Positions 22,554 through 30,164 of a DNA stretch of 30,164 bases are shown here, piece by piece; position 1 is the stretch's first letter, and every line of letters begins with the position of its first letter. The position numbers and the translations under genes were made by a program. The DNA is from Kipferlia bialata. Its lineage: Eukaryota; Fornicata. The stretch is taken from assembly GCA_003568945.1 (NCBI GenBank), contig BDIP01000036.1:1-30164 (forward strand), in the 5' to 3' direction. The notes under the pieces are model-generated. The model was not told the origin of the DNA. It ran no database searches and saw only the letters and a list, made by a program, of their open reading frames with translations.

Positions 22554-25500
22554 ACATCTATATGTGGATACCCCTTACACAGGCACCGAGCTTCTGTCCT
22601 ATATCATTGGCAACACCCCCAAGAGAGAGTACATCATGGGGCAGAACCACCACTCCAAGGACAAGCTCAGGTACTTTCTCTCTCTTTCTCTCTCTCTCTG
22701 TTTCTCTCTGCACCCTTAATCTCAGGCTGCCTGAGATGCTCGGCACTGTTCTCTGTGACGGTACACTGGCCAAGAACTACACAGTCCTCTGCTGCCTCAA
22801 CCCTGCATCGGCTCTGGTACGTCTCCATTTCTCTTTGTCTCTTTCTTTTCGACACGATTGCGTGATACTAGGTCTCGATGGGTGCCTGGATGCGTGCCTT
22901 TAGCTCTGCCAAGTACATCCAGATGGGCCAGGACAATATCGCAGACTTCAGAGAGAAGGTATCACATTCACATCTTACGCGATACTCTTAGAGCTACACG
23001 GTCATATAGTACCTAACCCCCAGAACATGGCTGCTGCACAGCAGCTCAAGATGCCTAGGATGAGAGTGCAGGTACGATTGAAAGAACATCACTCAGATTC
23101 TTTTGTGTCTGTAGGTTACTAGTGTATATATATGACGGGTTCTTCTGAACTCTAGGTGCACGACATGGTCAACACCCTCCGTTCCTTCTCTAAGGCCGTT
23201 GATATACTAATTTTCATTATATATAGTATCATGCTGCTAATGCTAGGTGCACGACATGGTCAACACTCTACGCTCCTCCTCTAAGGCCGTGGCCATCGGT
23301 GTCATGTGTGCACCTGTCGATGCATTCCCATTCCTGCATGTCACAATGGTGCTGTCCCAAGCAGGTTCGTTGTCTATTATTCTCTCTTCTATACCTAAGA
23401 ACTCCTTCACATCCATTATTATCCTTTTCTTCTCTATATGTCTGCCCTCACCTCCAGGGATGCAGCCTGTCTACGGCCTCTTCAACCACATGCCCCCAGA
23501 GAGAGTCGCAGTGGTGCTATGGGTGAGTCAATACCTGTTATCCCCAATGTGGTCTCCTGCATTGTTATATATATTATATAACATGCTAACATATAACGTG
23601 TTATAGGTACTATATATTTGACTCTCGTAAAGTGTATGGTAGTTCTGACCCTCAGGAAACCATCAAGGAGACTACGTCCATCTCATAATCTCTCCTTATG
23701 CTCTGTCTATTAGTTTTGTTCATTTCTGATACTGATGATACTGATACTGATATATCTATTAGTTTTGTTCATCACTGACCCTTTAGGACACCATCAAGGA
23801 GAAGAAGCCCACAGACAGGGTGTTCCACCAGCCAGTCAAGATGGTGGTCATCATGCCGAGGTACAGAGCTATTCCTCTAAATACCCATGAGGCATTGAAT
23901 TGAATCTTAGTCTAACCTCCAGACATGCCGAAAAGCAGAACCCTGACCTCGCACAGTTCCTGGTGGGCAAGAGCATCTACCAGATGTGTCTGCGGTACGT
24001 ACCCACTATATTCTCATGTAATATGTGATGTATATGTTGCCTTGGCTTTCCTATTCTTACTTCAGTGTGCAGCGTGACCCTGTCCGTGCAGCATACACCA
24101 AGATACCAGGGCCAGGTATAACCAACAATCTCTCTCTCTCTCCCTCTACACCCTTTAACCATCAGCCTGGATGGGTCTCTCCCCCACCCCCCACTTCCTG
24201 ACCCCCACCCCTGGTATCCCTGCCTTTGTCTCCCCTGCCTTCAGTGCAGCCATGCAGAGGATGTATGCAGGTACTGTCTCTCTCTCTCTCTCTGTCGCTA
24301 CACCCTTTACCTCAGGTGTTGCCCTGACCTTTGCCCAGAAGCAATTCTCTCTCTCTCTCTCTCTCTGTCGCTACACCCCTAACCTCAGGTGTTGCGCTGA
24401 CCTTTGCCCAGAAGCAGTACCACCCATCATTCCAGAGAAGAGGAGCAGGTATGATTCTCTCTCTCTCTCTCCCTACACCCTTAATGTTAATATAGTCAAC
24501 TGACTCATTGTGTATGTATCTCTCTTTCTCTCTCCACCCTTATTCCAGGCATGGAGTGGTTCATCAGTGTGACTATATGCGTGAGACAGGTCTCCACCTT
24601 GGCAAGGTATGTGTTCTCTCTCTCCCTCTACACCCTTTCTCTCTCCCCCTACAACCTTAATCCCAGGTTCATGGTGCACTATGGCCAGGATGCCTCTCAC
24701 ATCTACAGTAGACCACCCCTGCAGAGGGTGACTGCTAAGAGCAGGGTATGTTCTCTCTCCATCTACACAGTGTTAGTTGTGTCATGACCCAGACCAGGGC
24801 GTACATTTACTACTACTTCTCTTTCTCTCTCCCCCCCCTCTCTGCACCCATAACGTCAGTTGGCCCGTGGACCAGCCAGAGGAGGGCGCAGCAGGGACAG
24901 CGACGTCAGGTATATTTACGTTATAGTATATTTTATATAGTATATTCAGACATAAGCATTCTTCTACTATTCTTAAGTCTACTTTTACTTTGGTTTGCTG
25001 GTCATCTCCCTGTCCAATGACCTCATTGAGAAGTATATCCAGATATTCTCTGTCTTCTATTATCTCTAACATACTTATACTTAGGTTCGCCGGTCATCTC
25101 TCCCTCTCCAATGACCTCATTGAGAAGTGCCAGCAGAACCCAGCCACGGACATGTTCAGGACATGGTCGTGGCCTAGTCAGTTCCAGTCAGGTACGCGAA
25201 ACTACAAATATTTGTATATACCTCAGTCTCTCTCTCTCTGACCATTAGGCGTTGTCTCCCCCCTCAACAACATGGCCATCCTGAGATACCTCAGACTGCT
25301 GACTGACACTATCTGTTACGAGGGACCCAGTTCATACCTCACACAAGTGCAGGTACATACAATCACAGTCTCTCTCCTTCTCTCTCTAGACACATAATTC
25401 TTATCTCACACAAGTGGAGTTACTCTCTCTTCCCCTCTGTCTCGCTCTAGACCATCATTTCTTAAGAATCAAGTTGACTTGCCTACTGATTCTCTCTTTC

Positions 25501-26598
25501 CCTTTCTCTGTGTCTCTCTCTTATATATCAGGTTGAGCTGCCCTGTCACGCTGGGCACAGACAAACACTTCTTTCTTTTTCTCTCTCTCTAGACCCTCAT
25601 TTTCTTATCCTTCAGGTTGAGCTCCCCTGCCACGCTGGACACCTCCTGGACTCATACGACCTGCTCAAGGTAGGACATTGATCATCTATTGTGTCTCTTT
25701 CTTTTCATAGATTCTGAAATTGTTAATCCCTAGGTCTCCGATGGCCATGGCACCCAAAGGACAGGCCTCACAGCCAAGACTGGAGTATCGATGGCATCCA
25801 GACAGCAGAGCAGGTGTATAGATCTGTTTCTCTCTCTCTCTCTCCTTCTTCACCCTTAATTCCCAGGTCCAAGTATGGAGAGTCCATGCACTCTGCCAGA
25901 TCAGGCATGTCCAACAGCAGCTACATGCAGCCAGCAGGTATTGTATATACATAGTATATACTATATACATGTATATATTAGTAAATACACATGTATATAT
26001 ATATATATGTCTGGCATGTCCAACAGCAGCTACATGCAGCCAGCAGGTATTGTATGTGTATGTATGCACTTAACCCTCTCAATCCGGGCTTCTTTTAACG
26101 TACTATCTATATTTACTCTATGCCTTCTCATTCCAGGCTCTGTCATTGCTGGTTCTGAGGCAGGGTCACAGGCCACATCCCACGTGGGTACGTACATAGA
26201 CTATGTACTGGACAGGGATCGAACCCGCGTCTTCTCCATCTCCATACACAGTGTCCTCGACTAGAATCGAACGCACGACCTCTCAACTTATACTAAGACC
26301 CTCTCACCTACCAGGACGTAGGAACCACGGCAGAGGCCAGACACATCGAGTGGCACAGCAGCTTACACAGGTTAGTTATATTCGTTGATACTTTCTATTC
26401 TATTAAGGATAGCTCTAATTGTAGGCCCTGGAGTGCATTGCTGACACTGATCTGTGTCATTGTATATATATACAATTGTATATATTCATACATTGGGATA
26501 TTCCTCTTGTGTCTTACTATCAGGCCCTGGAGTGCATTGCAGACACTGACAATGTGCGCATTGCCCTGCTATCCCCAGATGCACCACTAGTGGAGAAG

Positions 26599-26632
<34 letters not shown>

Positions 26633-29533
26633 TCTTTAGAATGTGGTCATTAGATGGAATTGAACCCTCCCCCACCCTCACTTCAGCTGAGTGTCCCTGC
26701 CCAGCTTCCAGATATTCACTCTCTCTCTCTCTCTCCCTCTCTACTGTGGTCTATGTCTATATAGTAATATGAACCCTTACTCTAGTTGAGTGTCCCTGCC
26801 CAGCTCCCAGACATCAGGGGAATGCTCTCCTCGCACAACAAGGTCTTTGCACAGGTTCGTTGGTCACCCTCCCTCTCTGTCTTCTTCTTCTTCTCTCTCT
26901 CTCTCTCTCTCTTTACACCCTTAATACCAGGACCCCGCTGCGTGTTTGGCCAGCGACTTCTTCGGTGTTGTGCCTCTGCAGTACAGTGTCGACAGACCCA
27001 GGTATCCCTCTCTCTCTCTCCCTTATACATATCCATACTCTCATATATGGGTGCCTCACCCTCAGCATCCTGGAGGACATTCGTGACCCAGGCATCTCTC
27101 TCTCTCCCTATACATTTACACACATATAATCACACATGTATATATCTATAGTTTTCTTACTCTCAGCATCCTGGAGGACATTCGTGACCTCCTTGAGTCA
27201 CTAACTGCACCATCAGACGCCAGAAAGGTATGATCTCAATCATATGTATCCTCTCTCTCTTTCCTCGACATACTATACGCAAAGCGTGATACCGTTTGTG
27301 TACGTTAATAACATGAATGTGTACATGTATACTTAGTCTCACTTTAGCGTGCCATTGCAGCCTCCATGGCCAAGAGGGGTGTCAGATCTCTCTTTCTCTT
27401 TCTCTCTCTCTCTTTCCCCCTCTTCTCCTAACCACAGCGTGCCATTGCAGCCTCGAAGGCCAAGAGGGGTGGGAGGTCTAGGTCCAGAGACGATGAGAGA
27501 TACATGGACGTGGAGATGGATATGGACAGTCACAACCTGATAGGTACTGTACATATATATATATGTATATACATATGTATTTACACATACATATACATAT
27601 GTATTCGTTCTTGTATGTATATGTATATATATATATATATTGACAGATACATGAATGTGGAGATGGACATGGACAGTCACAACTTGATAGGTACGATGGG
27701 TAACAATGATTCTCTCTCTCTTTCTCTGTTCATCGTATCTCTGCTCTACCCCTATAACCCCAGAGATTATCCACTCCTTGACCTCCTGTATTACTGTATC
27801 TATACACATATATGAATATATGTAGATATGTATTGTATACAACGATAACCCCAGAGATTGTCCACTCCTTGACATCCTGTCCAAAGGTCGTGGCAGCGGC
27901 ACACAAGGTGTGTAGGATGTATAAATATGTACATTGTACTTTCCCAGTACCATGCGACTTTTACTAAACCTTAACACCAGATCCTTGCCTCTAACCCCCT
28001 TGCAGACTGGTATAATATGTATACATATATATTAATGTCTATATATTTATAACTGCATTTGTATTGTTCTAGCCTTCTAGTCTTACCCTTAGGTTCTGGC
28101 CTCCAACCCCCTTGCCGACTGGTGTGAGGACCCATGCGATATCAGTGGTCTGTCACAGGTACTATTGGTATCCTAAAGAGGATTCAAATATATATGAGAT
28201 ACATTCTATGTAAATACTATTTGAAAACCTTCGTTTAACCTCTCAGGAATAATGATTATACATGTACTACTAAGTATATCAGTGGTCTGTCGCAGGTACT
28301 AATACATATCCAGGATATATTTGCATACTCTAATTGTCTAAAATGCCAACTGAACACCAATATGTACACATATAACTAACCCTTACAGGATGCCAAGAGG
28401 GCCCTTCTGTTCAGTCTCAAATGTATATATGTGTGTGTGTGTGTGTATTCCATTCATTGTTGAATGTATTATATTATGAAGTGGACTATGATGTACTATC
28501 TGTTTACCATCAGGATGCCAAGAGGGCCCTTCTGTTCAGCTCGGCTCTCTCTCTCTCCCTCTACACCCTTAATTCCAGGATGCCAAGAGGGCCCTTCTGT
28601 TCAGCCTCATGGTCGAGTTTGCAAACAACGAGGGAATCAGACAGGTATGTACATTCTCTGTAGCTACACTGGCACCTCTGTCTGTCTACCTCTATCACCC
28701 TAATCTCCAGGCCGACTGCCACTTTGTCTGCTCCATGACCCCCCCCTCTCTCTCTCTCCTTCTACACCCTTATTCCAGGCTGACTGTCACTTTGTCTGCT
28801 CCATGACCCCTCCTCTCTCTATGGACAGGTCAAGAGACGCACCTGCAGTACAGCTGAAGGCAAAGCTGGTGAGTATTGCTTATATATATTACTATATATA
28901 TGTGGGTAATCTGACATCTAGGTCAACTTCCGCCTGTCAGCTGACATGACCACCCCTGTGTCTGCCTCCTACCACCTCCCCCCTGCCTGTGCCACTGTGT
29001 ACATACACTGCGACAGTGACAAGAGGAGATCACACGGGAGGTAACGCACCCTCACACATACTATGCATTTGCATATCATACAACCAAAATACTCTGTTGT
29101 CTGTTTACCTATTTACAATGCTATATCTAACTCCAGGGGTGCCATCCGTGAGGTCAGCAACGTGTCCAGTGAGAGTGAGCTGTCTCTGCTACAGGATCAG
29201 GTACATATTTATATGTATGTAGTGGGAATCGTACCTCATGACTCACCCCCAGCAGTCGAGTGGCATGATTAGGGTCTCCCAGCTTAAGGGTGGGGTACCT
29301 GGTCTAGGCCACATTGGGGAGCAGATGGCCAACGTCCCAGGTACTCTTTCATATAGAATAGTAAAGTATACCTTGATGTATATCATACACTCTGTACTCT
29401 TTATATGTTATGCATGTACTCTATGTTCACCCCAGTCATTCTTGGCAGCAGGCGTCTGGGCAACGTCTCTCTCAGAGACAAGATTGGTGCAGACCACTGG
29501 ATTAGCATGGGAGCGCACTTTGACATCATGTAG
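15925..29533 (+). CDS. Large protein, about 1799 residues, 67 exons; tentative divergent dynein-heavy-chain-like motor fragment
   Basis: The 67 exons give 5400 coding bases, all in phase, with TAG at 29531-29533. The frame is secure from exon 5 on. The start is less so: either ATG 15925, or ATG 16601 (1706 residues) if exons 1-3 are not real. By eye, residues about 500-740 follow the layout of dynein AAA5 (W..GL then N..EN then a CPITVVNIDHPG strand, ENGHPLIFLSHGVGTDEAW, LRFNDG, MRIYIAMP), and residues about 740-1050 follow AAA6 (LFEMGQFQVLMLLYNLINLL, YTVLCCLNP, IQMGQ). No Walker A, no long antiparallel stalk and no microtubule-binding head is seen, and the last 650 residues match nothing I know. 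Dynein AAA5 and AAA6 normally lack nucleotide-binding motifs too. Coding status is strong; the family is a guess. Confidence 0.6.
16090..16118. repeat. Run of 29 cytosines
   Basis: A homopolymer C run with further C/T-rich sequence to about 16170 lies inside the proposed first intron of the plus gene. It could form a four-stranded structure (G-rich on the other strand). Confidence 0.95.
16612..18501 (+). other. Plus gene exons 4-15
   Basis: Exons: 16612-16667, 16726-16811, 16896-16986, 17049-17130, 17186-17282, 17349-17422, 17488-17575, 17631-17686, 17899-17952, 18110-18179, 18255-18329, 18434-18501. The part is helical and Ala/Leu/Lys-rich. A lysine-rich stretch near residue 335 (AKAKADRTEFAATKKSLKKHE) looks like a short coiled coil. 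Its order relative to the AAA5-like part would fit the end of AAA4 and a very reduced stalk, if the dynein reading holds. Confidence 0.8.
17786..17826 (+). repeat. Perfect donor-side copy of plus exon 11 end
   Basis: 41 bases (the code for LFDCIVEEYPR plus the donor GTGAGTAAT) are identical to 17655-17695. The two donors have the same strength in sequence, so either might be used. The 131-base offset is not a multiple of three, and reading through would shift the frame. Confidence 0.9.
18921..19352 (+). repeat. Junction copies around plus exons 18 and 19
   Basis: 18921-18966 is an old acceptor-side copy of exon 18 start. 19213-19260 is a donor-side copy of 19087-19134 with about five mismatches in 48. 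19316-19352 is an acceptor-side copy of exon 19 start (true 19400) preceded by AAG. The range also includes exon 18 itself. Confidence 0.8.
19668..19776 (+). repeat. Donor copy of exon 20 and acceptor copy of exon 21 in one intron
   Basis: 19668-19687 repeats the end of exon 20 with GTATGTAC. 19743-19776 repeats the first 32 bases of exon 21 (ALENGHPLIFL; true start 19847) with its own CCCCTAG acceptor. One intron thus carries a copy from each flank. Confidence 0.8.
20767..20813 (+). repeat. Donor-side copy of plus exon 25 end
   Basis: This is a diverged copy of 20620-20666 (RDMSRQLITLKPGS) about 147 bases downstream. Its own GT is weak (CAGTATAA). Confidence 0.8.
21395..21450 (+). repeat. 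Mixed junction copies before plus exon 29
   Basis: 21395-21410 resembles the acceptor and first bases of exon 29 (true start 21506). 21435-21450 resembles the donor side of exon 28 (GGGTGAGnCGCTATGG, original at about 21316-21331). Confidence 0.6.
22186..22490 (+). repeat. Acceptor-side copies of plus exons 33 and 34
   Basis: 22186-22217 copies exon 33 start (SxAPVFHGV; true 22295). 22445-22490 copies exon 34 start (TELLSY; true 22583), with clear divergence after 25 bases. Exon 33 itself lies between them. Confidence 0.8.
22499..22550. repeat. (CT)n then (TA)n microsatellite
   Basis: Compound dinucleotide tract inside intron 33 of the plus gene, between the decoy copy and the true exon 34. 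Confidence 0.9.
23152..23199 (+). repeat. Acceptor-side copy of plus exon 38 start
   Basis: The first ~45 bases of exon 38 (VHDMVNTLRS; true start 23247) are repeated with their own CTCTAG acceptor, differing at six or so sites. Confidence 0.85.
23646..23671 (+). repeat. Acceptor-side copy of plus exon 40 start
   Basis: The CTGACCCT...AG acceptor and the code for TIKE are repeated upstream of the used exon (true start 23787). Confidence 0.75.
24297..24343 (+). repeat. Acceptor-side copy of plus exon 44 including its intron tail
   Basis: Here the duplicated unit is fully visible. About 47 bases containing the tail GCTACACCCTTTACCTCAG plus 29 bases of exon (GVALTFAQKQ) recur at 24370-24417, preceded in both cases by CT repeats. 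The repeat unit therefore spans intron tail and exon start. Confidence 0.9.
24992..25034 (+). repeat. Acceptor-side copy of plus exon 48 start
   Basis: The code for FAGHLxLSNDLIEK is repeated upstream of the used exon (25085). This copy has TTTG instead of an AG acceptor and a three-base deletion. Confidence 0.85.
25402..25558 (+). repeat. Donor copy of exon 49 and acceptor copy of exon 50
   Basis: 25402-25423 resembles the end of exon 49 (CTCACACAAGTGsAG). 25529-25558 repeats the start of exon 50 (VELPCHAGH; true 25616) with a valid CAG acceptor. Confidence 0.75.
26013..26055 (+). repeat. Perfect donor-side copy of plus exon 52 end
   Basis: 43 bases identical to 25904-25946 (GMSNSSYMQPA plus GTATTGTAT), separated by TA-rich spacer. 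With identical donors and exonic flanks, splice choice between them is not decided by local sequence. Confidence 0.9.
26215..26275 (-). other. Two tRNA T-arm-like / B-box-like motifs in an intron
   Basis: On the minus strand GGTTCGATCCC (complement of 26215-26225) matches the pol III B-box exactly, and a second, weaker match is at 26264-26274. A third weak match is at 26656-26666. No full cloverleaf could be folded by eye, so these are fragments at most. Confidence 0.35.
26422..26713 (+). repeat. Acceptor-side copies of plus exons 55 and 56
   Basis: 26422-26451 copies exon 55 start (ALECIADTD; true 26524). 26685-26713 copies exon 56 start (LSVPAQLPD; true 26786). Both have intact AG. Exon 55 lies between. 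Confidence 0.85.
27061..27388 (+). repeat. Acceptor-side copies of plus exons 58 and 59
   Basis: 27061-27088 copies exon 58 start (ILEDIRD; true 27167). 27346-27388 copies exon 59 start (RAIAASxAKRG; true 27438). Exon 58 lies between. Confidence 0.85.
27645..27789 (+). repeat. Donor copy of exon 59 and acceptor copy of exon 60
   Basis: 27645-27694 repeats 27498-27547 (RYMxVEMDMDSHNLI plus donor) with few mismatches over 50 bases. 27754-27789 repeats the acceptor and start of exon 60 (IxHSLTSC; true 27855). Confidence 0.88.
27979..28010 (+). repeat. Acceptor-side copy of plus exon 61 start
   Basis: The code for LASNPLADW is repeated upstream of the used exon (28093), with an intact ACACCAG acceptor. 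Confidence 0.85.
28276..28540 (+). repeat. Donor copy of exon 61 and two acceptor copies of exon 62
   Basis: This 420-base intron holds a donor copy (28276-28301 versus 28139-28164) and two acceptor copies of exon 62 start (28387-28418 and 28511-28540; true 28579). All have valid splice dinucleotides. About 30 bases of DAKRALLFS code are identical in the three. Confidence 0.9.
28709..28746 (+). repeat. Acceptor-side copy of plus exon 63 start
   Basis: The code for ADCHFVCSMTPP is present upstream of the used copy (28779), differing only at synonymous positions over 36 bases. Confidence 0.88.
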
Positions 29534-29623
29534 AGAGCGAGATAAGCGGGAGGGAAGGAGACCTTATGGCCAATAGTGTTGTGTTCGATCCTTAGATGAG
29601 CCATGACTGTTTGGCATGAGGGG

Positions 29624-29654
<31 letters not shown>

Positions 29655-30164
29655 GACATGTTTAGTCTTGGTTCTCTATGTTTGTGTGTGGCCTTATCCA
29701 CCATGGAAGGCCCATTTTAGGGGGATCAGTGTACCATTCACTGGTATCCGGTAATCTGTTTGATTGTTGAGTTTTTAGGTACTGGCTATCTGTATAGTCA
29801 GTGTCATCTAATAGGATGTGTATGTGTATACACTCCTCACATGCACTGCTATACCCACAGTGGGTGTGGCAGCTGATAAATGATTGTAGTTTAACTCTGT
29901 TGAGTGTGTGTTTCGGTTGACTGTGTACAATATACATTGCGCTATACATTGTATATCTATTCATGATAGTCATACAGCACTCAATATGTGCGACAGCAGG
30001 AGTGATGTCTGAAGGGCGTACGGCTAATCCAATGGTTTGTAGTGGTCTGTGAGTGCTTATTCCATGTGTATCCGGGAGCGCTAGCAAATAGAAATACTGA
30101 GTGGCCAGGAGAAGAGATGGGGGGGGGGGGGAAGATGAATACTAGCATAGGAATACTGGCAGAA
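29534..30164. other. Downstream region without a recognised gene
   Basis: After the plus gene's stop come a GA repeat (29624-29650), ordinary mixed sequence and a 13-G run (30119-30131). A minus-strand frame open from 30087 to 29662 begins with TTG; its first ATG would leave about 100 codons without any known motif, so it is not called. A plus-strand GTTCGATCC at 29583-29591 resembles a tRNA T-loop but has no partner arms. Confidence 0.5.
29624..29650. repeat. (GA)n microsatellite
   Basis: A pure GA run of 27 bases, about 90 bases after the plus gene stop codon. Confidence 0.95.

Larger units (their letters stand above)
21062..23994 (+). other. Plus gene exons 27-41: AAA6-like stretch
   Basis: Exons: 21062-21144, 21249-21317, 21506-21567, 21694-21744, 21853-21990, 22045-22134, 22295-22391, 22583-22670, 22726-22816, 22872-22958, 23024-23071, 23247-23364, 23458-23522, 23787-23860, 23923-23994. 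NVLFEMGQFQVLMLLYNLINLL resembles the LFExHKLLFSF helix of dynein. YTVLCCLNPASAL plus KYIQMGQ resembles the PLIFxLSPG...SLGQGQ region. Alternatives are not excluded. Confidence 0.5.
24066..29533 (+). other. Plus gene exons 42-67: C-terminal region of unknown fold
   Basis: Exons: 24066-24115, 24166-24270, 24389-24448, 24549-24606, 24667-24745, 24860-24909, 25085-25191, 25249-25352, 25616-25669, 25734-25813, 25867-25937, 26137-26187, 26315-26370, 26524-26598, 26786-26854, 26931-27001, 27167-27227, 27438-27543, 27855-27907, 28093-28158, 28579-28644, 28779-28868, 28922-29040, 29137-29200, 29253-29340, 29436-29533. Low-complexity linkers occur: Arg/Ser-rich in exons 47 and 51-52 (RGPARGGRSRDSD, ASRQQSRSKYGESM), and basic then acidic in exon 59 (GGRSRSRDDERYMDVEMDMD). 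No known domain is seen. Confidence 0.8.

Noticed and set aside
22370-22903. Plus-strand open frame of 177 codons
   Set aside because: It is read-through of exon 33 into CT/TA repeat intron and beyond in mixed frames; the exon chain explains the region better.
26200-26300. Complete tRNA gene on the minus strand
   Set aside because: T-arm-like motifs are present, but I could not find an acceptor stem, anticodon arm or A box with correct spacing.
27339-27977. Minus-strand open frame of 212 codons
   Set aside because: It is the complement of plus-strand exons 59-60, their copies and low-complexity TA/GA introns. The product is dominated by IYIYIH and KEREREKE runs.
28387-28540. Alternative cassette exons (copies of exon 62)
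   Set aside because: The copies have an acceptor but no donor at their inner end and stop resembling exon after about 30 bases, so they are partial junction duplicates, not cassettes.
29662-30087. Minus-strand protein gene of 141 codons
   Set aside because: The frame starts with TTG and shows no motif; the ATG-started remainder is short and unsupported.

Overview
The window looks like nuclear DNA of an intron-dense protist. Two large protein genes lie head to head. By hand I traced 59 exons on the minus strand (15578 down to 1886) and 67 on the plus strand (15925 to 29533). Every exon joins the next in phase, and the totals are 4452 and 5400 coding bases, both multiples of three ending in a stop. 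Mean exon size is about 78 bases. Introns are almost all GT-AG, and the branch-point-like motif sits directly on the acceptor (CTNACCCCCAG or CCCTTAATNCCAG). Fused branch/acceptor motifs are known from Giardia and Trichomonas, so a free-living, intron-rich metamonad (for instance a fornicate such as Kipferlia) is my best guess. The organism is inference, not proof.

Layout. 1-1885: a block without the intron/microsatellite texture, with one unrecognised 169-codon ORF (802-1311, minus), then T/C-rich spacer. 1886-15578 (minus): a 1483-residue DEAH/DExH RNA helicase. All its core motifs are readable. It carries a Schlafen-type AlbA_2-like N-terminal domain, a winged-helix/HA2 region, an acidic insert and an OB-fold. 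15579-15924: short shared upstream region. 15925-29533 (plus): a protein of about 1800 residues of uncertain family. By eye its middle resembles the AAA5-AAA6 part of dynein heavy chains, but I see no Walker A and no microtubule-binding stalk head. 29534-30164: non-coding tail with a GA repeat and a G run.

The most striking property is a recurrent structure in the introns. In both genes, and on both donor and acceptor sides, pieces of exon (about 15-50 bases) together with the adjoining splice site are tandemly copied into the neighbouring intron, one to four times per junction. I count more than 40 such copies at over 35 junctions. The reading frame almost always requires the copy farthest from the intron's centre to be spliced, which leaves the others as decoy splice sites inside an enlarged intron. 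Some copies are identical over 41-43 bases (recent); others are barely recognisable (old). Together with a family of near-uniform CT-rich introns, this points to a continuing process of intron growth, and perhaps intron birth, by duplication across splice junctions.

The two genes share an upstream region but no obvious pathway. The helicase would act on RNA. The plus-strand protein has no assigned job.
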